Shown piece by piece: positions 27,091 to 35,140 of a DNA stretch of 64,000 nt. The notes beneath the pieces were generated by a model. It searched no databases and was not told where the DNA came from. It worked only from the letters and a program-made list of their open reading frames with translations. Within the stretch, counting starts at the first letter, position 1, and the number at the start of each line of letters is the position of its first letter. Source of the stretch: Aureibacillus halotolerans (GTDB taxonomy: Bacteria > Bacillota > Bacilli > Bacillales > DSM-28697). The DNA lies in assembly GCF_004363045.1 (NCBI RefSeq), contig NZ_SNYJ01000006.1:112978-176977 (forward strand), written 5' to 3'. The position numbers and the translations under genes were made by a program.

Positions 27091-28263
27091 TTGCTTAACT
27101 TCGACGATCAAATTAATCGCATCAATTCATCTTCTCTAAAATGGGACAACACGAAAAAACGGTTCGGTCATGACAATCTGTTGCCAATGTGGATTGCCGA
27201 TATGGACTTTAAAGCGCCTGAACCTGTTCTTCATGCCATACAAGATAGAATTAGCCACGGCATCTTTGGGTATACCGATGTATCCACCGAAGCCGTGGAT
27301 GCCATTTTGCAATGGTACGAAACACGTCACGAGACAACGCTCCAACGCGAATGGCTAACGTATAGCCCAAGTGTCGTCGCTTCACTTGCGATTGCAGTCA
27401 ACGCATACTCTGAACCTGGAGACTCTTGTCTGATACAAACACCCGTTTATCCACCATTTTTCGATGTCGTGAAAAACAATGATCGTGAGCTAATAACCAA
27501 TCCGTTAAAGCTCGAAAACGACAGGTATGGAATCGACTTTGAGGATTTAGAGGTTAAATTGGCTCAAAAACCAAAGCTGATGATCCTATGCAGCCCTCAT
27601 AATCCTGTAGCACGGGTTTGGTCACAAGAAGAATTATTAAGGATTCTTGACCTTTGTTTGACATATGACGTCCTGCTGATTTCCGATGAAATTCATGCAG
27701 ACCTCGTCTTTTCACCAAACAAGCATACGATGGCATTGCAATTGGATGAACGCTACCATGATCATATCATTTGCTGTCTTTCCCCAAGCAAAACGTTTAA
27801 TTTAGCTGGGCTACAGGCGTCGGTCGTTGCAATACCAAACAAACGCCATCGGGCCGCCTTTAACAAGTACTACAGTCGCTTTGGTCTTTCCCAATTAAAT
27901 ACGTTAGGGATGACTGCTATGGCTACAGCCTATGGTCAAGGGGCTGATTGGCTCGATGAATTACTCACCTATTTGGCAGAAAACGTGCGTATCGTTGAGC
28001 AATTTATTGAAGAAGAGCTTCCTAATGTGAAGCTGATTAAGCCAGAAGCGACTTATTTGCTGTGGCTTGACTTCTCTTCTTTAGAGCTTTCCGATGACGA
28101 GCTAAATCAACTATTACTCTCAAAAGGTGGCATTGCCATGAACGCAGGAACATCTTTTGGCTCTGAAGGCAGTGGTTTCATGCGCTTGAACATCGCATGT
28201 CCATCCGCTGTTGTTAGGGAAGGTATGGAACGGATTAAAAAAGCAGTGACTTCACTAGCATAA
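27091..28263 (+). CDS. patB: PatB/MalY-type C–S beta-lyase (cystathionine beta-lyase)
   Basis: 390 residues, TTG start at 27091 with AAGGAGG 10–11 nt upstream. PLP enzyme of fold type I: LPMWIADMDFKAPEPV, HGIFGYTDVS, CSPHNPVARVWS, ISDEIHADLVF and SPSKTFNLAGLQ with the PLP Lys. The family splits cystathionine or cysteine to homocysteine/H2S, pyruvate and ammonia, and can act as an aminotransferase. Neighbours yugE and (further on) kapB match B. subtilis yugE–patB–kinB–kapB, but kinB is missing here. Confidence 0.92.
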   Translation: MLNFDDQINRINSSSLKWDNTKKRFGHDNLLPMWIADMDFKAPEPVLHAIQDRISHGIFGYTDVSTEAVDAILQWYETRHETTLQREWLTYSPSVVASLAIAVNAYSEPGDSCLIQTPVYPPFFDVVKNNDRELITNPLKLENDRYGIDFEDLEVKLAQKPKLMILCSPHNPVARVWSQEELLRILDLCLTYDVLLISDEIHADLVFSPNKHTMALQLDERYHDHIICCLSPSKTFNLAGLQASVVAIPNKRHRAAFNKYYSRFGLSQLNTLGMTAMATAYGQGADWLDELLTYLAENVRIVEQFIEEELPNVKLIKPEATYLLWLDFSSLELSDDELNQLLLSKGGIAMNAGTSFGSEGSGFMRLNIACPSAVVREGMERIKKAVTSLA

Positions 28264-28273
28264 GAGTATGGAG

Positions 28274-28317
28274 AAAACAGGACAAGGTGGAATGGCGCCT
28301 TGTCCTGCTTTTGTTTT
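28274..28317 (+). terminator. Terminator of patB
   Basis: AAAACAGGACAAGG pairs with CCTTGTCCTGCTTTT, with a T run following on the plus strand, 10 bp after the patB stop. Confidence 0.85.
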
Positions 28318-28354
28318 TTATGAACATCCAACAATTCATTTGATTTTGTATGGT

Positions 28355-28690
28355 GAAAAGAAAACACGACCGCTACGTCAAAATACTTCGCGTTCCGCGG
28401 GCACGGCTTCAGCTTCCTCGGAAAGCCTTTCCTGCGGGATCTTCAGCTCGCGCTGTTCCACCCTAAAGGGTATAAGGTCAACATCGATTCGAGAGTACCT
28501 CATCGTGTTTTCTTTTCACCCTAAGGGTACAAGTGCAACATCGACTCGAGAAGACCTCGTCGTGTTTTCTTTGCAGCTGGAGTCTACGTATGTTGACTAC
28601 GCTGATGTTTGTTTCTTCGTAAATTGGTTTTATTTAAGAAAAGTAAGCGTATCGTTTCATGCAAAGTTATTTCACTTAGTGCAATATTGC
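28355..28690 (+). repeat. Interspersed hairpin repeat A, copy 2, with inverted internal insert
   Basis: Core inverted 10-mers at 28377–28386 (GTCAAAATAC) and 28588–28597 (GTATGTTGAC, one mismatch). Between them, at about 28459–28576, sit two tandem ~58-bp units which, read in reverse, are the left module of this same family (AAGAAAACACGACGAGG…TACCCTTAGGGTGAA). The right flank, AAGTAAGCGTATCGTTTCA (28637–), recurs at 33508– after copy 3. It lies between convergent patB and the kinase gene. Confidence 0.8.
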
Positions 28691-28717
28691 TTCGCTCTGG
28701 CACATCGGCGTCTTTAT

Positions 28718-29866
28718 TCATGACTTCAATTTAAGTCTAAGAGAATCAGCTTCCAACGCCATTTGCTTTTGTCCAGTAATAATCGTGTCAAGCCGCTTAA
28801 GTCTCTCTTTGAATTCATGGTTGTTTGGTTCATCCTCTGCTTGTGCTAATAGATAAAAGAACTGTGGGACTTCCCACACACTCCTCAAAGCGATGCTTAA
28901 ACAAAAGCCATATCTCACTAAGTCTTCATTTCCCGCCCAACCCATATCTCGCAGCCCTTCTAAGTATGCAATATATAGAGAGGTTTGAAACCTTGAATAT
29001 TGATCAGGCGGAATAATTCCAAGACTCATGTTTACGCCAAATAACTTGCCTACGTCTTCTCCTACTCCTGAACTACTCATGAACTGCCAGTCGATGAGCA
29101 CTAACTGTAACTCGCTCAACTCTTTTTTTACGAGTAGCATATTCATTTGACTTAAATCTTGATGTGCTAGTACATGTGGAAGCTGTTTGAGCGTTTCTAA
29201 TGAAGAATCAATGTTTTCGAGAAGTTCTTGGTTCCAGGTCCATATTCTTTGTTCATTGTCCGTCGATATTCGGCTTGCATACGCCTCTATATTAGGCGCA
29301 TACAAGCGGCATGAGGTTGTCCATGACTTGAGCCAATTTTTGCATATCCATTGATGATCAGGCACGGTATTAATGCCCTTAAGATATGCCCCATTAAAAC
29401 GACCTAGCTGTCGAGCAATATAAGAAAACTCCTCAACTGTATTTGCGTATTCGCCTTTTACATATTCCATCCAGAGCCAAATGGTACCATCTTGTTGTTC
29501 TTCAACCAAATAGCTTTCAGTAGCGCTAATGGAATTCGGGAGTTCTTTCAAAACCCCTGTTTCAAAAACAAGTGCTTCTCTGCGCCAGTAGTTGTGATGT
29601 GCAACGTTATCTTTCTCGGCTGACTCTGGTTTAATGATTTTTAAAACAACGCACCACGGTTTACATTCGTCATGTAGCTTTACATAACCATGCAAGCGGA
29701 ATATCCCAAATGTCGTAAAGTTTGGTTGTTTATAACCGATGTCGTCACAAGTAATTGATACAAGTTTGACAGCTGCGTTTCTAAAGATCTTTTGAATACA
29801 AGTGTGGATCTGATCAACCTTATTCTCTATAGGTATTTCAGTATTATTTTCCAACGAAAAGTGCAT
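28718..29866 (-). CDS. Aminoglycoside phosphotransferase-family kinase
   Basis: 382 residues, RBS GGAGGGG. Kinase-like fold of the APH/choline kinase group: catalytic loop AHQDLSQMNMLL (Asp237, Asn242) and metal-binding LIDWQFM (Asp259), then GEDVGKLFG. The N-terminal lobe has VLKIIKPES, the likely ATP-binding Lys, and WMEYVKGE at the hinge. No signal peptide. Substrate unknown; this superfamily phosphorylates aminoglycosides, choline, homoserine or sugars, and similarity in catalytic motifs alone does not show antibiotic resistance. Base composition is slightly more AT-rich than its neighbours. Confidence 0.82.
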   Translation of the reverse strand: MHFSLENNTEIPIENKVDQIHTCIQKIFRNAAVKLVSITCDDIGYKQPNFTTFGIFRLHGYVKLHDECKPWCVVLKIIKPESAEKDNVAHHNYWRREALVFETGVLKELPNSISATESYLVEEQQDGTIWLWMEYVKGEYANTVEEFSYIARQLGRFNGAYLKGINTVPDHQWICKNWLKSWTTSCRLYAPNIEAYASRISTDNEQRIWTWNQELLENIDSSLETLKQLPHVLAHQDLSQMNMLLVKKELSELQLVLIDWQFMSSSGVGEDVGKLFGVNMSLGIIPPDQYSRFQTSLYIAYLEGLRDMGWAGNEDLVRYGFCLSIALRSVWEVPQFFYLLAQAEDEPNNHEFKERLKRLDTIITGQKQMALEADSLRLKLKS

Positions 29867-30013
29867 ATAATCTCCCCTCCATCTATTCTCTGTCGGTTCG
29901 TCCCCTTAGTGCCATTCAGCTTCTCTTTTCAAGCGCTAAAATTCGTGACACTGGTCATTCGCTACGCATCTTCTTCAAACGAATGCAAAAATCCTTTGTA
30001 GGCTGGTTTTATG

Positions 30014-30066
30014 CATAAAAAAAGACGTCTCCCTTATCTCAAGATAAGAATGGCGTCATTTTTGGC
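30014..30066 (+). terminator. Hairpin with T run, possible terminator
   Basis: Nested stem: CCTTATCT / AGATAAG inside GACG / CGTC, followed by TTTTT on the plus strand and preceded by A7, so it could act in both directions. No gene reads into it from the plus side. The rest of 29867–30078 shows nothing else. Confidence 0.5.
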
Positions 30067-30078
30067 GTTCATATTTAA

Positions 30079-30238
30079 GGTGTGTCTGAGAATTCAGAAG
30101 GGAGCAGATGTTGCCGAATTTTCGTTCCTAGCAAGGCGCTTTTTCGCAGTCGTACCAAGCGTACGTCAAGAAAAAGGAACGCAGGTGGGGACGAAAAGGT
30201 GGGGACAGATGCCGCTGAGCGAGTTTTAAGACACGCCC
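30079..30238. mobile_element. MITE-like element, copy 1
   Basis: 160 bp with terminal inverted repeats GGTGTGTCT (30079–30087) and AGACACGCC (30229–30237), one mismatch. Flanked by TAA on both sides, a possible target duplication. About 85% identical by eye over its length to 60140–60300. Too short for a transposase, so any movement would need one in trans. Its right end is 4 bp from the stop of a small gene. Confidence 0.75.
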
Positions 30239-30241
30239 TAA

Positions 30242-30391
30242 TTAGCAGTTGCCGATCTTCCCTGTGAGCTCACGCGTATGTTTGGATTTGCTAAGTTCTT
30301 TGTCAATGCGAACGAGAAGGTTGTCTACATCCTCTTTGGTGACTGGTTTTCGTGCGTCTTCTGTTGGTTCCTCTTTTAACTGCTTCATCAT
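30242..30391 (-). CDS. Small hypothetical protein, 49 residues
   Basis: Frame ATG 30391 (or 30388) to TAA 30242, starting MMKQLKEEPTEDARKPV and ending HTRELTGKIGNC. A good RBS (GGAGGTG, 8 nt) precedes it, which random frames seldom have. Hydrophilic, charged, predicted helical (VDNLLVRIDKELSKSK); no membrane segment. I do not recognise the family. It lies between MITE copy 1 and the SOD-like gene on the same strand. Confidence 0.6.
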   Translation of the reverse strand: MMKQLKEEPTEDARKPVTKEDVDNLLVRIDKELSKSKHTRELTGKIGNC

Positions 30392-30475
30392 TCGTCGAGC
30401 ACCTCCGGCGAACCCTTGTCGTATACTAGTTATTCTATAGGATTCTATTGTTCTCGACCGTCTAGGACATTTTAT

Positions 30476-31012
30476 TCACTTTTGTTTTACTTTTTCACTG
30501 ATTAGCCCACATGCTACCCTGGCACCGCCATCCCCAGCAGGCTGGGTCATGCCATCGTCGGCTTCTTCCTGAATGATGAACGACGTACCGTCTGGTCGAA
30601 TTAATGAATTCTTTTTCTCTTTATCTAGCGTCACATTTTGTGCCTCAAGATCGATGGCAATGCGCCCATCGTTGTCTGCTTCAATATTAGGCAAATCTCC
30701 CGCATGAGCTCCTTTGGCGTTTAACAAGCCATGCTCCTTTTCGTCAGGATTAAAATGACTCCCGGCTGATTTAAAATCCGGCCCCTCACAAGACCCATAT
30801 TCGTGTATATGCAATCCGTGTGGACCCGTAGCTAATCCACGCACATCAATATGGATTTTTACACCTTTTGCTGCTTTTGATACATTGGCTATACCAATTT
30901 TATCGCCATCTGCATTGAAGAAAGTGACGTCTTTCGCTGTTACATTGTCGGTTCCACACCCTGCTGCGCATAGGCCAAGACTACAAATAATGCCGATCGT
31001 TATTTTCTTCAA
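30476..31012 (-). CDS. Cu/Zn superoxide dismutase-like lipoprotein
   Basis: 178 residues, TTG start at 31010–31012 behind CTGGAGG. Lipoprotein signal peptide with lipobox CAAGC (Cys ~19), so it is membrane-anchored on the outside. Cu/Zn-SOD fold: GLHIHEYGSC (two Cu His), AGSHFNP (bridging His), EHGLLN and AHAGDLPN (Zn His, His, Asp), GGARVACG (active-site Arg, second Cys). The fourth Cu ligand, normally His in a V-V-H-x-x-x-D-D motif, is Gln here (FIIQEEADD). B. subtilis YojM is a known SOD-like protein lacking Cu ligands. So the zinc site looks intact but the copper site is incomplete; dismutase activity is doubtful. Confidence 0.9.
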   Translation of the reverse strand: MKKITIGIICSLGLCAAGCGTDNVTAKDVTFFNADGDKIGIANVSKAAKGVKIHIDVRGLATGPHGLHIHEYGSCEGPDFKSAGSHFNPDEKEHGLLNAKGAHAGDLPNIEADNDGRIAIDLEAQNVTLDKEKKNSLIRPDGTSFIIQEEADDGMTQPAGDGGARVACGLISEKVKQK

Positions 31013-31094
31013 TCGTAAGCCTCCAGAGATAAGGCACTATCGAACGAGCTGCCTTTTTCTTCAGCTTTTACTAGCAGGTCTTGTTTTACTCTTT

Positions 31095-31301
31095 TTATTT
31101 TTCTTTTTGTGATTCCTTGCTTGCGGTATGTCCTTTTCCATCATGCAATCCAAAACGGTCATTCGTGCGTTGCTCTTCTTTTTTTGACGAACGGATGAAA
31201 GCCCTGAATGTCAGAAAAGCACCAATCAGAAAAACAAATAGAATGATAAAGGACGGAATGTATTCTGTCTTGTCCTGAGGAAAATAAAGAAAATCCATCA
31301 T
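31095..31301 (-). CDS. Small single-pass membrane protein
   Basis: 68 residues. One transmembrane helix (~17–36, SFIILFVFLIGAFLTF) followed by a basic, hydrophilic tail (RSSKKEEQRTNDRFG). RBS GGAGTG precedes ATG 31301/31298. Family not recognised. It sits between the SOD-like gene (same strand) and divergent kapB. Confidence 0.55.
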   Translation of the reverse strand: MMDFLYFPQDKTEYIPSFIILFVFLIGAFLTFRAFIRSSKKEEQRTNDRFGLHDGKGHTASKESQKEK

Positions 31302-31415
31302 TTGCGATCACTCCAATTTTTTGTCTTTGTCATTCGTTCAATAGGCTTGACAGCCGCTGGCACAATCCTTACGCTTGCAATGAGCTAGAACTTATTCTAT
31401 TAGGGAGTGGGTAGT

Positions 31416-31808
31416 ATGTCAGAGTATACAATAGGGTCCATCGTTAAAGGGCGATATAAAACGGGGAGCTATGTAGGGGAAATAACTGCGGTTAAACAAG
31501 GAACCGTGGTCGTCCGCGTTTTGGCTGTGCGAACACACCCTACACAAGGCGATCTCCATCAACCAAACACAGGAAATGTCCCCTTCTTTCAAGAGCGCAA
31601 AGCCCTTGCAAAAAATGAGCAAGCCAATATGGCGATACATACCATCCAGCCCTTTCACGAGGACGTGCCGGATTATAAAACATCTTTAAAGAATGCCTTA
31701 AGCAGGTTGGAAAACCAACTGTTAGAACATACTGATGCATTGTTTCGTGATCGGTCGCTCACCGCATTAAACAGTTTAAAAAGCGATTATGGCATCGAAT
31801 CGAGTTGA
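31416..31808 (+). CDS. kapB: Kinase-associated protein KapB
   Basis: 130 residues from ATG 31416 (MSEYTIGSIVKGRYKTG) with GGGAGTGGG upstream. The family pattern is clear: SIVKGRYKTGSYVGEIT, THPTQGDLH, VPFFQERKALAKNEQ, VPDYKTSLKNAL. An SH3-like beta-barrel N terminus, then a helical end. In B. subtilis KapB is needed for KinB to feed the sporulation phosphorelay. Here patB is separated from kapB by a kinase, the SOD-like gene and repeats, and kinB is absent, so its partner must be elsewhere or its role has changed. Confidence 0.85.
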   Translation: MSEYTIGSIVKGRYKTGSYVGEITAVKQGTVVVRVLAVRTHPTQGDLHQPNTGNVPFFQERKALAKNEQANMAIHTIQPFHEDVPDYKTSLKNALSRLENQLLEHTDALFRDRSLTALNSLKSDYGIESS

Positions 31809-31817
31809 AGTTGAGGA

Positions 31818-31851
31818 AACAAAAGTAAAGGGTGGCCTAAAAGGCGACCCT
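31818..31851 (-). terminator. Terminator of ptsH
   Basis: GGGTGGCCT (31830–31838) pairs with AGGCGACCC (31842–31850); on the minus strand TTTACTTTTGTTT follows. It lies between convergent kapB and ptsH. Confidence 0.7.
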
Positions 31852-31889
31852 CAACATGACAAAGCCGTAGGACAAGCTTGAAACAAAGC

Positions 31890-32159
31890 TTACGCCTCTT
31901 CGCCAAGCTCTGCAGTGATGGCTTCTGTGAGTCCTTCGATAGCCTCTTGCTCATCTCGGCCATCTGCACTTAACTTCACTGTCGCGCCTTTAGGTACACC
32001 AAGGGACATGACACCCATAATCGACTTCAGGTTTACTGACTTGTCATTGTATGAGATATTGATGTCTGCTTGGTATTGACCTGCTTTGTTCACTAACTGT
32101 GTTGCAGGACGTGCATGCAAACCTGTGTCATTCGTAATCGCAAATGTTTTTTCAATCAT
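31890..32159 (-). CDS. ptsH: Phosphocarrier protein HPr
   Basis: 89 residues, RBS AAAGGAG. Canonical HPr: GLHARPAT with His15 (accepts phosphate from PEP via enzyme I and passes it to sugar-specific EIIA), and NLKSIMGVMSLG with Ser46 (phosphorylated by HPr kinase to drive CcpA-mediated catabolite control). Stand-alone, with its own terminator and no ptsI beside it. This is the complete member of a set of three HPr-type genes within 8 kb. Crh is the alternative name if another HPr exists elsewhere, but Crh lacks His15, so HPr is the better call. Confidence 0.93.
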   Translation of the reverse strand: MIEKTFAITNDTGLHARPATQLVNKAGQYQADINISYNDKSVNLKSIMGVMSLGVPKGATVKLSADGRDEQEAIEGLTEAITAELGEEA

Positions 32160-32399
32160 TGTATTGACTCCTTTACAAGTAGTAGCAGAAGGTGAGAATT
32201 TGCTTACCTATGTACCTTTGCTAAATCAGAACGATTCTGCAACTATGGCATCATAGTTCACTCTACCGCCACCTATCATCATAAAACGTTTACCGCTGAA
32301 AATCAATATTTTCATCAGAACATATGCTTTTTCCTGCTGTTTTCGACAAATGAAGGACACATTCGTTAAAGACCTACAAATTTGAGGAGTTGCAAAGCC

Positions 32400-33251
32400 T
32401 TGACCGACTTAACGATCCGTTCATTAACAACGTCAGACGAGATTGCTTATCAAGCGATGGATAATGGACTTGCGCATGATTATATGTTGTCTATTTTTAG
32501 TGATCTGGTTTCATCGAAAACAGGAGAGCTTTACGGTCTTTTTCAAGATAACCACACACTTTTGGCTACAGCTGGGTATACGCTTCATAAGGATCATGCA
32601 ATGATTGGCCGTTTACGAACAGCCGTCCCTGCCAGAGGCAAAGGGTACGCAAAGACTATCCTTCGTTTTGCTCTTGAAGGGGCTCTGGCTCACCCTGATG
32701 TTCGCTGGGTTGGCGCCTACACTGCTAAAAACAACGTCGCTTCACAAGCTGTACTGAATTCGATCGGCTTACAACCTTTAGTAACGTTGTCAACACATCT
32801 TATCCGACCAGATCGTATTCCGTTGTTACAACAACAGATGACATGGACAAAAAGCGGCACCCCTTTTCTAAACTTTACGGAAGCTAGTACTACATTAACA
32901 ACGGAAGCTTATTATCCATACCCTTACAATGATTCACATGTCATCAATCACTATCTTGCTGAGGCTCTGTGTTATACACATACACCCTCAGGTAAATACG
33001 TTTTTTTCAGCTTCGATGAAAAGGATGATTCCTTTCTCCTGATGAACACGCCTTGCCCTTCCGTTCTCCAGGATCCAGATCTATGGACACTGGCAATGCA
33101 GCTTGCTAAAGATCATTCTCGCGTCCTCCGTTTCGATGCTGAATGGCCTCTATCAGAAAGCATTCCTCTCTCGACAGAAATGTATACTGTGGAGGAGCCG
33201 TGGATGGTTTTTGAGGTGTCCCCCTTTGTCCTAGAGGGATTAAATAGGTAA
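32400..33251 (+). CDS. GNAT-family acetyltransferase
   Basis: 283 residues from TTG 32400 (MTDLTIRSLTTSDEIAYQAM), with GAGGAG 10 nt upstream. The GNAT domain covers ~1–145: acetyl-CoA loop TAVPARGKGYAKTIL and the following VGAYTAKNNVASQAVLNSIG. A second, unrecognised domain (~150–283) follows and resembles no family I can name. Substrate unknown. It ends immediately before repeat B. Confidence 0.8.
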   Translation: MTDLTIRSLTTSDEIAYQAMDNGLAHDYMLSIFSDLVSSKTGELYGLFQDNHTLLATAGYTLHKDHAMIGRLRTAVPARGKGYAKTILRFALEGALAHPDVRWVGAYTAKNNVASQAVLNSIGLQPLVTLSTHLIRPDRIPLLQQQMTWTKSGTPFLNFTEASTTLTTEAYYPYPYNDSHVINHYLAEALCYTHTPSGKYVFFSFDEKDDSFLLMNTPCPSVLQDPDLWTLAMQLAKDHSRVLRFDAEWPLSESIPLSTEMYTVEEPWMVFEVSPFVLEGLNR

Positions 33252-33254
33252 ACT

Positions 33255-33815
33255 CAACTTTCGCAGTGCAAAGAAAACACGATGAGGTACTTCCGGCTGC
33301 TTCGTCAAAATACTTCGCTTTCCGCGGGCACGGCTTCAACTTCCTCGGAAAGTAAGCTTTCCTCCGGGATCTTCAGCTCGCGCTGTTCCCGCAGGAGTCT
33401 ACGTATTTTGACTACGCTGATGTTTGTTTCTGCGTATATTGTTTTTATTTTATCCCGGTCTCTTATAACGAGTAAGAAACGTGTTAAGGCGTGTTGCACC
33501 CAAACAAGACAAGTAAGTGTATCGTTTCAGCAAGTTGGATCACCTATTGCAGTATTGATGCAGCGGTGGACTTATGTTTAGATAACTTGCGTAGTTCAAA
33601 ATCAACATCAACGCTGGCTATGCTTGAGTGGAGGCGAGGTGGCATAGAACAATGAACCTCTTCAAGACAACGCCTGCTGTATTTAGAAAATATAAAAGTG
33701 ACAATGTTCAGAAATACTCATTTTCTAATTGATCCCTTTTTAGTAACTAAGCGAATCTCTAGTCTAAATAACGAGATGAGTCCCTTATAATTCATGTCAC
33801 ATTATAAAAAACAAG
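33255..33815 (+). repeat. Interspersed repeat B, copy 2, interrupted
   Basis: The first 16 bp (CAACTTTCGCAGTGCA, 33255–33270) and the rest (33597–33815; ATCAACGCTGGCTATGC, then TAACTAAGCGAATCTCTAG and CACATTATAAAA) match the intact copy at 23625–23845 across a 326-bp interruption that is repeat A copy 3. The tail is diverged but colinear. Confidence 0.65.
33271..33596 (+). repeat. Interspersed hairpin repeat A, copy 3
   Basis: Short left module (AAGAAAACACGATGAGG), core between GTCAAAATAC (33304–33313) and GTATTTTGAC (33403–33412), then the TGATGTTTGTTTCTGCGTA end, and a right flank AAGTAAGTGTATCGTTTCA shared with copy 2. It sits inside repeat B copy 2. Confidence 0.8.
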
Positions 33816-34084
33816 TGAATCATGAAAAGCAACCACAATTATGGATTGCAGATCAGTTGTATCTTTGTGTATCTCCAAAATTCAAGGTGGGAAAGGAGTT
33901 AATAGCTAAAGAAATGATATTGCAGGAACAAAACGAATTCACAAGACCGTGGATAGAGAGACTCTTGGATGTTTTTCAGCTAATGCCCTTTCCACGAATT
34001 TAGTTTGATAACAGTTGAAACTGAAACTTCAAAAGACCTTTCTCATTTCATTCGTCCTTTTGATAAACCAAAAACGGCTACTAG

Positions 34085-34165
34085 TGAGACTCCTGCGGCA
34101 AAGAAATCACGACGAAGTATTTTTGAGTCGATGATGCACTTGTACCCTTTAAGGTGAAAGCGAAC
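34085..34165 (+). repeat. Partial repeat A (left module only)
   Basis: GAGACTCCTGCGGCAAAG followed by AAATCACGACGAAG, TTGAGTCGATGATGCAC and TACCCTTTAAGGTGAAA matches the left module of repeat A (23870–23940; insert of copy 2), without the hairpin core. Between 33816 and 34084, and 34166 and 34325, I see no gene; a 69-codon frame at 33794–34003 has no RBS. Confidence 0.65.
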
Positions 34166-34325
34166 GTATAGCCGTTTGCCTATAGAGAGTGTTTTCCAGC
34201 TGTTAACTTGTGCAAAAACAAGAACCACACTTCATTCTATGTAATAAGATCTACGTTACCTGAACGGACACTAGAGAGCTTCTTCACGATCGGGAGCCCT
34301 TAATGTAAACCTAAATAAAAATAAG

Positions 34326-34355
34326 TTGACATTAAACGCATCCCGGTTTTACACT
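34326..34355 (+). promoter_or_regulatory. Promoter of bioY
   Basis: TTGACA (34326–34331), 18-bp spacer, TACACT (34350–34355), 28 bp upstream of the start codon. No convincing BirA operator palindrome is seen. Confidence 0.65.
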
Positions 34356-34383
34356 ATAGAAAATCCTATAGGAGGCGTTCTCA

Positions 34384-34989
34384 TTGCAACAAGCGAATCG
34401 TCCAACATACACACTAACGCTCATCGCTTTATTCGCTGCATTAATGGCAATAGGTTCAAACATTACGTCATGGTTTCCTTTTTTTAAGGTTGGAGAGGTT
34501 CCAATTACCCTTCAAACATTCATTGCCATACTGTCAGGGGCGCTGCTTGGGAAAAAGAAAGGCAGTGCAGCCATTCTTCTTTATTTGGCGATTGGCTTTT
34601 GCGGGTTGCCGGTATTTTCTCAATTTAGAAGTGGACCGAGCATTGTTGTTGATCCAACATTTGGTTTTTTGCTTTCGTTCCCCATAGCTGCTTGGGTAAC
34701 AGGTTATTGGTGTGAAAAGCATGCGCCAAAAATGAAGCATTACGTAACCGGTGCTTTACTTGGCTGTGCGATAAATTATTTCGTTGGAACGAATTTAATG
34801 TATCTGTCTCTGATCACTATCGCCGAAGCTCCTCCTCAATTTAGTTATTGGATGGCTTGGCTTTGGATGCTTCCCCCATTGCCTAAAGATATTATTTTAA
34901 GCATTGTTGCAGCGTCGATTGCTTTAAGAGTGTATAAAGCTATCCCACATCTATTGCCTAAGTCAACTTCTATTGGCAACAGTCCTTAG
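34384..34989 (+). CDS. bioY: Biotin transporter S component BioY
   Basis: 201 residues, TTG start at 34384 behind TAGGAGG (8 nt). Integral membrane protein with about six helices; BioY signatures are VPITLQTFIAILSGALLG, AAILLYLAIGFCGLPVF, the GPSIVVDPTFGFLLSFPIAAW loop region (here GPSIVVDPTFG) and LPKDIILSIVAA. It is the substrate-binding part of an energy-coupling-factor transporter importing biotin; the shared EcfA/EcfT module is not in this window. Single-gene unit with its own promoter. Confidence 0.93.
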   Translation: MQQANRPTYTLTLIALFAALMAIGSNITSWFPFFKVGEVPITLQTFIAILSGALLGKKKGSAAILLYLAIGFCGLPVFSQFRSGPSIVVDPTFGFLLSFPIAAWVTGYWCEKHAPKMKHYVTGALLGCAINYFVGTNLMYLSLITIAEAPPQFSYWMAWLWMLPPLPKDIILSIVAASIALRVYKAIPHLLPKSTSIGNSP

Positions 34990-35081
34990 GTTAGAGATGC
35001 CCTATTGCTAGAGCCTTTATTTTATAGCGAAAGCATTGAATCGTTGCTCCCAGACAGAAGCATCAAATGCATTCTATGACG

Positions 35082-35125
35082 AAAAACAAGCGTCCATTCT
35101 CAAAAAGTAGAGAAGGACGCTTGTA
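35082..35125 (-). terminator. Terminator of pepA
   Basis: CAAGCGTCC (35087–35095) pairs with GGACGCTTG (35114–35122), with inner pairing of TTCTC and GAGAA; TTTTTC follows on the minus strand. Confidence 0.85.
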
Positions 35126-35140
35126 AATACCATTTAAACA

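Noticed and set aside
28268-28723. 151-codon plus-strand frame after patB
   Set aside because: It runs through patB's terminator and repeat A copy 2; composition follows the repeat, not a protein.
28718-29866. Antibiotic-resistance (aminoglycoside phosphotransferase) gene
   Set aside because: Only the general kinase motifs are shared; sequence alone does not support aminoglycoside resistance.
33794-34003. 69-codon frame starting MSHYKKQVNHEKQ
   Set aside because: Its start lies in the tail of repeat B, there is no RBS, and I recognise no family; a transposase relic was considered but no motif supports it.
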